Source: Dendrocalamus latiflorus (Eukaryota; Streptophyta; Magnoliopsida; Poales; Poaceae). Taken from it: a stretch of DNA of 64,000 nt. Each line of letters opens with the position of its first letter. Positions within the stretch are counted from its first letter, which is position 1. Positions 1 through 11,806 of this stretch are shown piece by piece. A model generated the notes under the pieces. It had not been told where the DNA came from, ran no database searches, and was given only the letters and a program-made list of their open reading frames with translations. The translations under genes were made by a program, and so were the position numbers. The stretch lies in contig CM029627.1 of the NCBI GenBank assembly GCA_017311315.1, positions 1,704,447 to 1,768,446 of the forward strand. Reading direction: 5' to 3'.

Positions 1-1229
1 TTTTGTATTATTATAAGTTAATGGGTGATTTGAAGCAAGGCTGGTGGTAGAAAGCGATGACTCGATCTTTTATTAACAGTTTCTTTTATCATTCTTATAT
101 TTATCAAGGAAGTTCCATGAGTTAGGATGGACCTATGAGTAAATGTTATTTCGTCGAGCGTAACTTTTCAGGGCATTTTGGTTTACCGAATAAATTTTAG
201 AGTCTAGGTGTGTAGCAATTTATGGGGTGGTATTTTATGTACATTTAGTTGTCACTAGTCATATCTTATTATTTCATGCTCATCATTATTATTTATTAAA
301 TCTAGTATTGAGATTTAGTTAATGGTACCATTATTATTTTATCTATGCTTTAGTTTAGGCTTAGCCTTATCTCTAATTTAGCTATTCGGGTAAAGCTTGG
401 TATGTATCATTTTATGTGATCCGGATTACTCGTGTTATTAGATACACGTTCATTTTACTCGTGTTATTTGTGTGTCTGTAAGATTACTTTGAATCTTGAT
501 AACCTAAGGGCTATTATATTTTAGCACCTCCATATTATTATGACCTCTTAATTTAAGTGTTCTCTGAAAACTACCGATACCGATGTTTTATCCTTTTACA
601 AGTCGAGCCTGCTATACATGAGTATATTTTGTTATCATTATTAACTAAACTATCATTTAAGACCTCATGATTGGCGGTATATTAACGATAGCATTTACAT
701 ATATATTTTAGTGGGATCTTCGGTGACCGCAAAATGGTACAGTTATTTTTACTAGTGGGCTGCCTATATGCTATCCGCATTTCTCTAACCCTTTTAGGTA
801 TATACATATATACATATATGTTTATATACATATCTTCATAGAAAGTCTCTATATTCTAATTGTCATTAGCTTCAATTAAAATTTACTTATCTAACAACGT
901 TATATTTCAATATTTGATAATTAGCAAAACCTACCACTAGAGTTTACTTAATGGCAACATTTTAAGTATTAGGCATAAATCCTCATTTTAGGTAATGGCA
1001 ATCTTTATTTGGTTAGTTACCATAAGTCGTTCTTCTTTATTGAAGTCTATAAGTAATACTTGGTCTTTTGGTTAGTTATGCGAACAGGATTAATTATTCA
1101 AACATAATAACTATTCCACATTTATATATTAATCAATCTGGTTTTATGACCCAACTAAACTTATTAGCTTTTCTAGATTATTTACAAATTGTCCTTGATT
1201 TTTCCTAAACTGAAATGAGCAATAATCAA
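1..1229. other. AT-rich stretch, no gene seen
   Basis: AT-rich DNA with short TA-rich runs, for example a TATATACATA-type alternation near 798-830. No ORF of useful length and no domain I recognise. Because LTR-like material follows directly, it may be an internal or flanking part of an old retrotransposon whose start lies outside the window; that is inference. Confidence 0.5.
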
Positions 1230-1340
1230 CAAAATAAAAAGAAGGAAGAATTGCACCGAGGAGGAATCAAACTAATGACCTGCGGGATGAAGGTTGGCTG
1301 GGCTAACCAGCTGGGAGATGGTCTCCTCGCGACTACACAA
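1230..1340 (-). repeat. tRNA-like (SINE-head-like) segment
   Basis: Read on the minus strand, 1255-1333 contains CAGCTGGTTAGCC, close to a pol III A-box, and about 40 bases later AGTTTGATTCCTCC, close to a B-box. Downstream on that strand comes a pyrimidine- and T-rich tail (about 1230-1250). This is the layout of a tRNA-derived SINE head. It does not fold convincingly as a complete tRNA and the B-box is degenerate, so I do not call a tRNA gene. Tentative. Confidence 0.35.
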
Positions 1341-1350
1341 GAAAATGCAA

Positions 1351-2802
1351 CTTAGTTAAGAAGGTATACATTGGACTGTGCAGAACAAGCGGTCGGCCAA
1401 CCGAAAACAGAGGAGAGGCGGCTTGCGGCGGGCGGCGGCGTCGCCGGCGCTGGTTGGCCGAGGAAGGCGGCGCAAGTGGGCACACGGCGCCGGTGGGCTG
1501 GGGTGGCTGGGAGCGTTGGCTGGCGGTTGGGGAAGGTCCAGGGAAGTGAGAGGATGCTCCCCATGCAACGAATTGAAGAAATGCAGCCCGAGGAGGCGGC
1601 GGCGCTGATGGAGGCAGTGACGGCCGGATTTGGGGAAGAAATGGAATTGCCGGCGATTGGGAAGCTCGGGGTTCGATTTCTCGCTGTGGGAGAGAGTGTG
1701 GGGTGTGGGGAGTCCGTGGGAGCCTCGGTGGTGCTTATAGGCAGACGGGCGAGGTTGGCTATGGGAGTCCGCCCGTACGGTCGCGTCGGACAGCTGCGGA
1801 GGCAAACGGTGGTGCAGAGCAGAGCTCAGAGAATTGCCATGATGGCCTGTGCGGCTCAAGGAACAGCAGAGAGGAGCTGGCGCCGAGCGTGGGGTGGCAG
1901 TGAGAGCTCGAGCCTTGCGCGTGAGGGGATGGGGTGGCAGTGCGGGAAGAAAAAGAGAGCGGCGGCAGAGCTCGCGGCGCAGCAGGTCCATTGATCGGGA
2001 GGCGACGATATCCGGCGGTCCGAGCGTGGGTGACCTTCGGTCCGAGAGCAGGCGAGGGAGCGGGCTGGGCTGCGAGGCGAGCGGGGCGGGGCTCGACGCG
2101 CGGAGGGGACGCGAGCGCAGGCTGCTGAGACGGGGATGGAATGGCTCGGGAGCAGACGCAGCAGAGCAGTGAGCAGACGAGAGAGACGCAGGGGGAAGGG
2201 GACGACGTGGAGGAAGCTCGTCCGCAGAGAAAGGGGGAGGAAGGAGAAAAAGACAGAAAGGAGCAGCAGGCGCTCGGGGGGAGAAAAAGGAAGAAGAAAA
2301 GGAAGAGCAGGCAGGGAGCCGGCGGCAGGGAAAAAAAAGAGAGAGAGGGAGGGAAAAAGAGAGAGGTGGTGGGGGCCACTTGTAGGAAAATGAAGCAGAG
2401 AGCAAAATGCTAAGGATAAATGTAAAACTTCAAGGTTAAGCTTGTAATTTGCATTAGGGCTTGCTGGCTTAAATTTTTGGCATGTGCTGTGAAATCGTGA
2501 ATTTTTTACTTAAGCTTTGTATATACATAAGTTTTAAAAATTCAACCCTAGATTTTGTTGACCTGAAATTGAATTCAAGATGTTGGTACTTTGAATTCAT
2601 AATCTGCAATGGCATTTTCTATTTTTATAATTTACAACATTATTATTTGCATTTGGGAGTACTCTTGATTATTAATTGGTATAACACAAAACCCAAAAAA
2701 ACAAATTCAATAGGTACTCAAAAGAAACTTAAGTGCTAGCAAATGCAAGAAAAATTTTAAAACCTCCACATTTTTGAACGCTTGAAATTTCAGGATGTTA
2801 CA
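1351..2802 (+). repeat. GC- and purine-rich LTR-like segment
   Basis: A strongly GC-rich, G/A-skewed block (about 1375-2400) changes abruptly to AT-rich DNA and ends in GGATGTTACA at 2793-2802, the usual 3' end of grass Ty3-type LTRs. The same architecture is seen in the solo LTR at 37967-40640. Long open frames run through this block on both strands, but they are low-complexity (Pro/Ser/Arg/Leu) and overlap each other antisense, so I treat them as compositional artefacts. The 5' border was not found. Confidence 0.35.
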
Positions 2803-3366
2803 GTGGTGGTGGAGGGGTAGCGGAGGAGGCGCGCGGAGCTGCGGCTAGCACTGGAGAAGAAGGAGAGGAGGGCGACAGCCGGCGTGGGAGCAGGAGAAGA
2901 GGGGGAGGGGAGCGGCGGTACTTTGAGAGGAGGGAGGGAGAGGAGGGGTGATGCGAGGAGTATGCTGTCGGGATGCTTTCCGACGGCATACCGTGCCGTA
3001 GTCGCTCTTTAATAAATATTGATTGCTAAAAGAAGTCAAAGCCAAAAGCAAATTGAAAAGCCGGAAAGAATGGGCCCACTATCCATAGAGCAATAGATCA
3101 AGCAATTTAAGCTGAAAATTTAAAACGAACTCTTAAAATTGATCAGACGAACATAATCGGATGAGCAGATTATATTACATACGAACAAAAATTAACTTCA
3201 TAAGTTTCTACAACCACTACTTAATCGGCCATATTTTCCCGTCGATCCTTTCCTAACAGAGCTAATTATGTACAGATTGTTCATTCCTGCCAAGCATTTC
3301 CAACGTTGCTAAGATTAAAAACTTCACCATGCAAATCCACTAAAACTTGACATGCACGTAAGGAAA
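2803..3366. other. Intergenic; purine-rich patch and imperfect palindrome
   Basis: 2803-2950 is another purine-rich patch. At about 2960-2992 there is an imperfect palindrome centred on a CTGTCGGGATGC / TTTCCGACGGCAT pair, reminiscent of grass DNA-transposon ends. The remainder (3000-3366) is AT-rich. It was searched on the minus strand for the missing basic region and leucine zipper of the bZIP-like exon above it; none was seen. Confidence 0.4.
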
Positions 3367-3843
3367 TCATTCGCACCTTGCGCGCTTCCTCGAGGTCGCT
3401 TCGTCCTCGTGCGCGGCATGATCCTCCTCCTCGTCCTCCGCATTCCCGCCAGCATCGGCGACCGCGGCGACGTCCTCGCTATCAGCAAGGACATCATGGA
3501 AGTATTCGTCGGCAGCAAGATCCTCCACCGTCCGTTCGCCGTCGTCCTTCATGAGAAACCTCTCCAGCTCGCTCACGTAGGCCGACATCGAGCCGTCTCC
3601 CGGCGCCAACGGCCCGTCCGTCACGATGGAGTCCGGCGAGCCTTCTCTGCCGCCACGCTGGGGAGAGCCCAAATCCAAAGCAGGGACTGCGCTTTTCTTA
3701 TCGGCGGCGGCCACAAAATAATCGCCGTCGTCTACGCAGAACTCGGCGGCGCCCAAGTCGAAATCGAAGTCGAAGCCATCTAGATCGAAGTCGATGTCAA
3801 TGCCGGGCAGGATGGCTACCACGTCTCCGGAGGCGGCGTCCAT
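3367..3843 (-). pseudogene. bZIP60-like transcription factor, first exon only
   Basis: The 158-residue acidic frame has three repeated Asp-Phe/Asp-Leu stretches near its start (DFDLDGFDFDFDLG), a central SMSAYVSELERFLMKDD segment and a C-terminal SRKRAR. In my knowledge of the family this matches the N-terminal part of the grass homologue of Arabidopsis bZIP60, the ER-stress factor whose mRNA is spliced by IRE1; there the KRAR run leads into the basic region. Here the frame stops two codons later, but an AAG|GTGCGA donor overlaps that point (about 3374), so this may be exon 1 of a spliced gene. No bZIP exon is visible in the remaining 3.3 kb. I chose the Met at 3843 rather than the in-frame Met at 3900 because a TATA box lies only 10 bases above the latter. 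It is either a truncated copy or a gene whose 3' part lies outside the window; the first is likelier. Confidence 0.6.
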
Positions 3844-3909
3844 GGCGGTAGAGGAAGTCTCAATCGATGAGCGCGTGAACGTTTTCAAATTCGGAAGCAA
3901 ACGAAGAGT

Positions 3910-3918
3910 TTATATAGG
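3910..3918 (-). promoter_or_regulatory. TATA box of the bZIP60-like exon
   Basis: CCTATATAA on the minus strand. A start of transcription 25-35 bases downstream would fall near 3880, upstream of the ATG at 3843 but downstream of the ATG at 3900. This decides the translation start and shows that the promoter end of the gene is preserved even though the 3' exons are not seen. Confidence 0.6.
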
Positions 3919-3959
3919 GTGGAGAAGAGGAGAGGTGATGTGTCGCTAAAAAAGGAAAC

Positions 3960-4663
3960 GTAATGAAGGTCGGTTCGTCGCGGTTGCTTATCACGCAAGG
4001 ATGACGAAGCAAGTCGCGGTGGCGGGTCTAAAATCCAACGTGGGAAATTAGACTGGCTTTTGTTTACTTGGCACGCTTGACTTGGCTAGTTAAATTTTAT
4101 TATCTTCAACCAATACTTATTTGTAAATATTTAGATTGATTGTATTAACATGATATTTTTAGATTTGTAATAAGAAATACTTTTGCAGCAATATACTTTT
4201 GTAACATTTTATAAACACATTAGTATAATATTAACAAAGTTACCTTTAAAGGCGGTAAAAAGTAAACGTGAATTCTGAGCGGTGTGGATCGGATAATTCG
4301 ATCTGATTGAGACCCGGGACACGTCGGATGGCAATCGGAGTCTAGAAGGACGACGTTGGTGCATGCCGACATGGAGATATCCCCGGAAGCATCGAGAATC
4401 GAGACTTCCGGACGTGGAAATAAAGCTGTATGTAATTAAGCACGCACGCCGCGCCGCGTACCGCGTAGCGTACGTTTTTGTGCGAGCAGACGATCACCAG
4501 CTTACTACGATCGACTAAACGTGTATATCGTACGAAAGCACGCTCAGTTGCCACGCGAAATGGGTCATCCCGTGAAGAGAATAAACCAAGGTAGCACAAC
4601 TGCATAGAAGAGGAATGGGAGAGGTTCTTCTTTTTCAGTATATGGTTCGTGTCGAGGAATCAT
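3960..4663. other. Intergenic, no gene seen
   Basis: Mixed composition without a supported gene. A 87-codon open frame at 4342-4605 (minus) has no recognisable motif and is not annotated. Confidence 0.4.
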
Positions 4664-4900
4664 TGTTGATGAGTCTAATCTAATTAAATTTTTCTAGATA
4701 AGAGAGATAGATTAAATATAGATAATATAAGAAATAATAAATTGAATATAAGAGATGAGAAAACTCCTTTTTTTTCTTTTTTTAATCACGTTCTCCTTTC
4801 AAGTATACTTTACAATGATTGAGACTCCCTATTTATAAACTAAGTGAAAGTTATCTATCAATGGGCTATGCTTGCAGGCCCAAGTCCAGATTTCCCAACA
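4664..4900 (-). repeat. Putative 3' LTR of the Copia remnant
   Basis: On the minus strand it begins TGTTGGGAAATC directly after the polypurine tract and ends ..CTCATCAACA, giving the TG...CA borders of an LTR, about 237 bp. The partner LTR is not visible, so the outer border is inferred from the CA end alone. Confidence 0.5.
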
Positions 4901-7900
4901 CTCCCCTTGGCACTCATCCGACACGTTCATGCCTCATCAAAATTACATAAAAACTTAGTAGTAAAATATTTTGGAGAAAGAGTACATGATATATTTTATG
5001 TTGAAAGAGTAAATGATATATTTTATATTATGTTGCACGAATTGACTCATTAAAAACCTTGGCTAAGAAACTTCCGGAAAATTCGTAAAGGGAAAAAGAG
5101 TACAATCCACTCAATTTCATTTAATCTATAGGATTTATTCTTTAGGTACTCGATCTTCGTGATAAGTTTTAATAGTGAGCTCGAGAAGAATCTCTCCCTA
5201 AGTTCTGCACCTCTAAGTCTCATCATTCCAATTCCACATATACACCTTTCAAAGTTAAATGCTGGAAGTGACTTAGTGAATAAATCTACAAGATTTTCAC
5301 ATGACTTAGTATGTAGTATCCTAATTTAATCCATCTTTTGTAATTCATGAACATAGAAAAAACTTGAGGTTGATATGCTTTGTAAAATGACTCTTTACGT
5401 AACCTGTCTGCACTTGTGCAACACAAGCTGCATTATCTTCATAGATAATTATAAGAGTTTACACGATATTCAATCCACATGACTGCTAGATATGGTGAAT
5501 CATTCATCGAAGCATTCTCGTGCGGCTTTGTACAATACTATAATTTTTCGAGTGGTTCATCGAAGTCAATACAAGACTTTGCTTAGACGATTTCCATGAA
5601 ATTGCAGTTTCACAACACAAAAATACATAACATGTTTGTGACCTGGCTATATGTGGGTCTAACAGGTACTCGGCACCTGTACATCCAGTTATATTTAGGT
5701 CTTAGTTCTTTTTGTAGAATAATCCAAGATATTTGCTTCCTTGGAGGTATCGGAAGATGTTCTTTATTTTCTATCAATGCCTTTTGATAGATTCTACACT
5801 ATACTTTGCTAACAGGTTTACGGTAAATGCAATATCCGGTCTAGTGTAGTTTGCTAAATACATAAGTGTTCCTATTGCACTTAAATATGGGAATTCCGGT
5901 TCCAGAACTTTCTCCTCCTCTTCTTTAGGTTTGTACAAATCTTTATATTGATGTAAAGATCTACCAATCATAGGTACTTTTGATAGGTATGTCTTTTCAA
6001 AACCAAATCTTTCTAACACCAGCTAGGTATATACAGACTGATGTACTAATATTCTTTCAGGAATAGGCTCAAGCTGCAAGCCTAGGCAATATTTGGTTTT
6101 ACCCAAATCTTTCATTTCAAATTCTGACTACAGGTGAGAACTCACATCCTTTATATCTTCCAAGGTTTTGATGATATTTAGATCATCTATATATACTAAG
6201 ATTATACAAAATCTATTCTAGAATCGTCGTATAAATATATAAGGACAATTCTCATTGTTCGTATAGCCTCTTTTGTATAGAAAGTCGTTTAATCGATTAT
6301 ACCACATCTTGCCTGATTGCTTAAATCTATACAGTGATTTTCTGAGTTTCACATTGTACATGTTTCTATTTGCTCTGTCTTGGCTTGAAACAGGGATACC
6401 TTCAGATACTTTCATATAAATATCTGAATCCATGTTTCCATAAAGGTATGCCGTTACCACATCCATCAATTTTATTTCTAAATTCAAGTTTATTACCATT
6501 GAGATTAATTATCTAAAGATAATAACACCTATGACCGAGGAATAAGTTTCTTCATAATCAACTCCTGAACGTTGAGTGAAACCTTGTGCAACAAATCTTG
6601 CTTTATATCTTGCAACTTTATTTTTCTCATTTCTCTTTTGAACAGTACCCACTTATGCCCTACGACGTGTACATGGGGTGGCGTGCGGCTTACAGGCCCA
6701 AAACACCTCTTTTTTACTTAGAGATAATAATTCAGTTTTTACTGCTTTCTTCCAATTCTCCCAATCCGATCTTTTTTTCATTCAGGGAGCGATGCAGGCT
6801 TTGGATCAAGATCGATGATTGTGATAAATTTTTTTGCAAAATAAATATCAATATTGGCTATTGTTCTATTCATAGATTCTCCTGTGTGCACATAGTTTAT
6901 AGCTATTCATCATGGTTGATTTTTCTGGTGCTTCTACTTGCTCACTGCTCCTTCCAGCTGTAGGGCAAATCTCTTTAGTTTTTCAACTTCGATGCGTGTG
7001 CACGCATCCATGCTGGTTTGTTCCTCTTTGGGAATGTTCAAATCCGGTATGCTTTTCCTTAATGGTGTCATACCAACATATATCATAGACTTTCAGAGAT
7101 GGCCTATTGTAGTACGTTGTGGTGGAGGTATACGTACATAAACTTTGCAACCAAACCTACGGAGATGAGAAATTTTCGGTGCTGACCCTTACGCTAATTG
7201 CGTAGGTAAACTGATATTATATGCCAGTGGTCTAAAGTTGATGAGATTTGATACATGCAGAACTGCAATAAATTTAATTCTCTTAATTAATGCTTCTGCT
7301 AATTCATTCTGGGTGTGGACATGCGGTATAGAATGTTCAACTTAAATTTTTATTGTCATACAATAATCATCAAATGACTTTGAAGTAAATTCCTCGACGT
7401 TATCCATTTTGATGGATTTTATATGATGATCAGGGAAATTATTTTTAATTTGAATTATTTGCGCGATCAGCTTTGCACAATATGGTTTCTTGTAGATAAT
7501 AAACATACGTGCGACAATTTCGAGAAAACATCATTGAGCACTATAAAATATTTAAATAGCCTTGATAGTGACTGTATAGGACCACAATGTCTTCTTGGAT
7601 GCATTCTAGGAATGCAAGGACGTCATCCTTCACTTTCAGAGCAGAAGGTCTAATAATTAATTTTCCAATGGCACATACGGGGCACATGAAATCCTATTCA
7701 TTCGGGAAATTCTTTACATCGATATTATGTCCATGTGAATTGTTAATTATATTTTTCATCATCCTAAGATCTGGGTGGCGTAATCTATCATGCCAAAGGC
7801 AGAAGTGATCATAACTTCTAAATATTATTTTCAGAGCAGTATAGGCTGCGGGTGCCTTAATATTAGTGTTGTATAGCCCAATCTCCAATGAAGGGACTCT

Positions 7901-8290
7901 TTCTAATACCCTTTTTTCATTTGCTCCATGCTTTGTAATGTGTAGGTATTCTTTACCATACTCTTCTTCAGTTTCAATATGGAAACTATAAGCGTGAATA
8001 TTGTTGAAACTGAGGAGAGTTCTAGTCGATTCTAGGTACAACGCGGCTTCTTAAATGACCAAAATTGTGCTCATTGGAAGTATAATTGTGGCTCTTCTTG
8101 AGCCTATTATACAAGCATCACTACCGGCGATTATTGTAAGGCTGCCAGCATTTTTGCTAATCGATCGAAAATTTTTTATCTCTCTTAAGATGGTATTTGT
8201 TATACCGCTATCAGCAAAGCACACTTCCTCCATAGGGCGCTACATGCGTTCTAATAGTTTTAATATAAAATACTTTATTAATATGTAGTA
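4664..8290 (-). mobile_element. Degenerate Copia retrotransposon
   Basis: Minus-strand relics in the order expected for Copia pol: protease/gag end (8051-8233), GAG-pre-integrase-like segment with the HxxxxH / LGHP-type region degraded (7694-8041), reverse transcriptase with DVVTAYLYG and LRKSLYRFKQS-type motifs (6218-6499), the RT/RNase H connection with YLANYTRPDIAF (5774-6019), and a decayed C-terminus (about 5050-5400) that still reads as the ADxFTKSLP-type tail. Stops and frameshifts are frequent. A polypurine tract, GGGGAG when read on the minus strand (4901-4906), precedes a putative LTR. Gag and the 5' LTR were not found; other repeats begin at 8330. Non-functional. Confidence 0.75.
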
Positions 8291-8329
8291 GAAGACAATC
8301 AATACATAAATAAAATACTTTGAATATTT

Positions 8330-8910
8330 GAAATACTCCTTTATCACTTTAGGTATACTCATATACTAATTATAAGATATTCTAATGTGAATCACACAAA
8401 AAAATTGCAAGGGAGTCCATAGTTTTTAGCGTATTTTATAAATACCTTTATATACGTACATAAAAAGGAGTATGTTGAAAAAAAATGTATATACCACATC
8501 TGAAAAATTGTTCATACCACCTAGATGGTCTTAAATACTCGTATACTACATGTACATACTCCTCGTTACGCGAGATACTCCCTACGTTGTGAGATACGAC
8601 ATAGGGTGTAATTACACCTGGGAGTAGAAAAGAGGCTTTCTATATGAAAAATACTTTTTACTCCTGGGTGTAATTACACCCACCTCTAATATACCATCTA
8701 AATAAATTTTGAAATACTCCTTTATCACTTTAGGTATACTCATATACTAATTATAAGATATTCTAATGTGAACCACACGAAAAAATTGCAAGGGAGTCCA
8801 TAGTTTTTAGCGTATTTTGTAAATACCTTTATATACGTACATAAAAAGGAGTATGTTGAAAAAAAATGTACATACCACATCTGAAAAATTGTTCATACCA
8901 CCTAGATGGT
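8330..8910. repeat. Pair of near-identical 200-bp direct repeats
   Basis: 8330-8529 and 8711-8910 both begin GAAATACTCCTTTATCACTT and end CACCTAGATGGT, and differ at only a handful of positions. The 181-bp spacer contains two inverted copies of a GTGTAATTACAC-type palindrome (near 8610 and 8660) framing a short AT-rich segment, plus several ATACTCC words. It is probably a small transposon duplicated in place or two adjacent insertions; family not recognised. Confidence 0.7.
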
Positions 8911-8941
8911 TTTATATATATATTCTGCTGATAGACACTTA

Positions 8942-9236
8942 GGGCGCTCTCCATATAATGATACAGTACTGTTTCTACATAGTATCAAGTAGGATAAAAG
9001 ATGATGTAAGTAGAGCTGTATCTCATGCAAGATGTAACTCATTTGAGCAAATCAAGGAAGTTTATGATGGGACTGGGAGGAGATAGAGAGAGGAGGTGGG
9101 GCAGAAGGGAAGAAATCAACTGATGAGTGGGAAAGTTGTTAGATATCATATATTAAGAAGGTTGTATTTAGAGTGATTTCTATGTGATGTGATAGATTTA
9201 GATACAACCTATACGTGCTATGCACTGAGAATGCCC
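8942..9236. mobile_element. Tourist-like MITE, TSD TTA
   Basis: The left end GGGCGCTCTCCATA and the reverse complement of the right end GGGCATTCTCAGTG are imperfect inverted repeats, and both sides carry TTA (8939-8941 and 9237-9239). Length 295 bp. Tourist-type elements of the PIF/Harbinger superfamily have TWA duplications of this kind. No coding capacity. Confidence 0.65.
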
Positions 9237-9239
9237 TTA

Positions 9240-10150
9240 GCATATGAATTTTCTGCATAAGGCCATAAAAACTACTATATAGGTCAAAGCAGGGTGACGC
9301 GTTGAGCATTTTAGCACAAGTGAGGCCTAGAATTCCTATAAGAAATTGAAATGCCAACCTCTGTAGAGGATTTGAGGACCTATTTGGAATGTAAGAATTT
9401 TTATAGAAATTTCACAGGGGATAATAGCCTAGGACTTGTGCTTTGAAGATAAATTTTCAGATTATTCAAAATAATCCTCTTTTTGAGGCAATCAACCTTG
9501 ATTTTGAGTTCAAGATATGATATTTTTTTCCTGCAACAATTGATTTTTTAAGCAAGCATATGACCATTTTTTCATCAGTATGTAGAATTGTAGAGCGATG
9601 TTTATTTTTGGCTTTATCAATTTCTTGTACTTGACGCTTGTTGCAAGCGAAGATGGCCTATTCGCAGCTCAGAACAAAATAATATCGAACACTCATGCGG
9701 ATAAATGTACCGAATCAATCCTGAAAAAAAATGTACCAAATCAAGAGAAGACTGAGCACTGAAATATAAAATTGTCTTCCAATCTTACTCCTAAATATCC
9801 AGCATTGATTCTCTATGGTATGGATAAACCTGCAATTTATTCTCTATGGCACGGATAAACCTGCATTAATTTTTGTTCCACATAGCAAAGAATCTGCTTC
9901 CTATGACGGTTCAAAACAAAATTGAAGGGGAATTCAAAAATTGACAAGAGGAAACAATTAGTTAAATTCCAATATTGGATTTTTTTTTATTTTTTTGCAT
10001 TGCCTACCGCGCAGACGCTAAACTTCTGTGAGCCGTTCCTTCACAAACCAACGCTTGGGAGTTTGTATGAGTGTGAATAGGAAATTTCACCCAAACGCCT
10101 ATTAGATAACCATACACGTTAAATTCACGCGTGTATTTGTATTATCATCA
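9240..10150. other. Intergenic upstream of the VQ gene
   Basis: AT-rich, no gene seen. It contains two copies of an AATTTATTCTCTATGG.ACGGATAAACCTGCA-like word near 9800-9870. Confidence 0.4.
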
Positions 10151-10168
10151 TAGTACAAATTATATTCT

Positions 10169-10185
10169 CACGTGTCTTTATATCG
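10169..10185 (+). promoter_or_regulatory. G-box/ABRE-like site and TATA-like box
   Basis: CACGTGTC (10169-10176), a G-box/ABRE-type core, runs directly into TTTATATC (10178-10185), a TATA-like element about 180 bases above the VQ start codon. The combination fits a stress- or ABA-responsive promoter, but function is inferred only from motif sequence. Confidence 0.4.
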
Positions 10186-10363
10186 ACCGTCGGATCGCTG
10201 ATCGTGGCAGCCACAGCATCCAACGGTCCAAACCCCTCGGTTGGTCTCCTTTTTGCCCCAGCCGGCTCCTCTCTCGTAAGCCCCCACGGCCCCACCTCTG
10301 TTCTGTTTCTCCCCTCTCGCATCTCTCGAGAGAGGCGAGCCACTCACACCGCACTCCGCCGCC

Positions 10364-10813
10364 ATGAAGCACGACGTGAAGCTCCCGACCCGCGCCACGT
10401 CGTCGTCAATGGGCGCGCACAAGTGGTCCCATGCCATCGCGAAGGCGCCGCAGCGGAAGATCAGGATCGTGCACGTCCTGGCGCCGGAGGTCATCAAGAC
10501 GGACGTGCGGCACTTCCGCGAGCTCGTGCAGCGGCTCACCGGGAAGCCCGCCGCGTCGAATGGCTGCGGTTCGTCGGCGTCCGAGGGCGCGGCGTCGCAG
10601 CAGGACTCGCCCGAGACGACGAGCGAGGAGGGCGCCGTCGCCGCCGCGGGAGGCGGGGCGATCAAGGCGGAGGTAAAGGCGGAGGCCGAGGCGGAGGCGT
10701 CGTCGGGCGGGTTCCTGCGCGCGCTCGGGGAGGAGGACAGAAACGACGTCTTCTTCCAGGGGCTCGAGGACTTCCTTTTCAGTTCTTGCCACATGGATGG
10801 CTTCAGTTTCTGA
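10364..10813 (+). CDS. VQ-motif protein
   Basis: Single-exon gene for 149 residues. The VQ motif FRELVQRLTG lies at residues 51-60 and matches the family consensus FxxxVQxLTG. It is preceded by a basic, conserved-looking stretch RKIRIVHVLAPEVIKTDVRH. The C-terminal half is Ala/Glu-rich and probably disordered, ending in LEDFLFSSCHMDGFSF. VQ proteins are small nuclear cofactors that bind WRKY transcription factors and adjust defence, growth and abiotic responses. The ATG at 10364 sits in a good context (GCCGCCATGA) and gives the usual length for an intronless plant VQ gene. A larger overlapping frame (10204-10860) is a shadow caused by high GC. No exact family member is assigned. Confidence 0.9.
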   Translation: MKHDVKLPTRATSSSMGAHKWSHAIAKAPQRKIRIVHVLAPEVIKTDVRHFRELVQRLTGKPAASNGCGSSASEGAASQQDSPETTSEEGAVAAAGGGAIKAEVKAEAEAEASSGGFLRALGEEDRNDVFFQGLEDFLFSSCHMDGFSF

Positions 10814-11393
10814 TCAGGTGCAATGCATTGGAGCTAAGCCTGAATTCTCCAACTTCTTGATCTCTCCCTCCCTCTGTTGTTGCGTTGGGTGATGTTAGGA
10901 TGATCTGTACCAACCACCAGAAGGTTCAGGATTGTAGGTTTGATTAATGGAGATCTCCGATTTGCTTGGTTTACATGGATAAAACATCAAACATGGATTT
11001 CCTCCGTTTGCTGCTTCTGTTTATTTATGTTTCAGTTTTGTTCGAAATTTGAACCGTACCATGAGGAGAATGAATGGAAATGCAAATTTGGTTTGTTTCT
11101 TTCGATGGCTTTAGCTGTTTAGTTCCGAGTTTCTTCCCCGTGCTTTTATGGGGCAAGTATAGGGAGGGAGACGCAGGCTCTGATCTGACACTGAGGATAC
11201 GGCAGAATCCTCTGCAGTGTCAGGACTGATCAGGTGCAGGGCAAAACCTGCGCGGCACGTCCAAAGGAGAGAAACAAAAAGATCAAGACGTGACGATTTC
11301 TCACGAGGAACTGAACATTCTTTCGAGTGGAATGTACAGTGCCCTCTGTACTCTGGTCCCCTTAATCAAAGATAGAGAATTTTTGTTTGACTG

Positions 11394-11441
<48 letters not shown>

Positions 11442-11806
11442 TAGTGCCTTGGGGGTATAATAAAATGGCATCTACTTTTACACACCATTGAGACAATTTT
11501 CAGGGGCGACGGCTTGCTACAACGCCTGGGGATGAAGCCAGTAAAAAGTTATTGGCTAGTCCATTACGTAAATTGAAATATTCAGCTTGGTTCGTGAGTT
11601 GATTACCGTAGAATATTGCTCAAACTCCAGGTTAGCAGTGTCTGCTAGAAGATGTACCCACGAATAAAAGGGAGGAAATTTAACACATTCAATTGACTGT
11701 CAACATACCCTACAACTTTTATGTACGTGCAAACATGGAAAATGGCTAAACAGAAAACGAATCACTGAAAAAGTTAATCACGATGTTTCAATTAGTACCC
11801 CAAACA
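10814..11806. other. 3' flank of the VQ gene and spacer
   Basis: The 3' untranslated region of the VQ gene probably occupies the first 200-300 bases. The rest holds the trinucleotide repeat listed separately and no gene. The 3' UTR of the fibrillin gene on the other strand should lie just below 11807. Confidence 0.5.
11394..11441. repeat. (ATT)n microsatellite
   Basis: About 16 uninterrupted ATT/TTA units between the VQ and fibrillin genes. Confidence 0.95.

Noticed and set aside
1255..1333. Possible tRNA gene (minus)
   Set aside because: A- and B-box-like words are present but the B-box is degenerate and acceptor and anticodon arms do not pair convincingly; SINE-like is the better reading.
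1356..2405. 349-codon open frame (minus)
   Set aside because: Pro/Ser/Leu-rich, low complexity, antisense to equally long frames in a GC-rich LTR-like block; no domain.
10204..10860. 218-codon frame overlapping the VQ gene
   Set aside because: Shadow frame in high GC DNA; the VQ motif is only in the 10364 frame.
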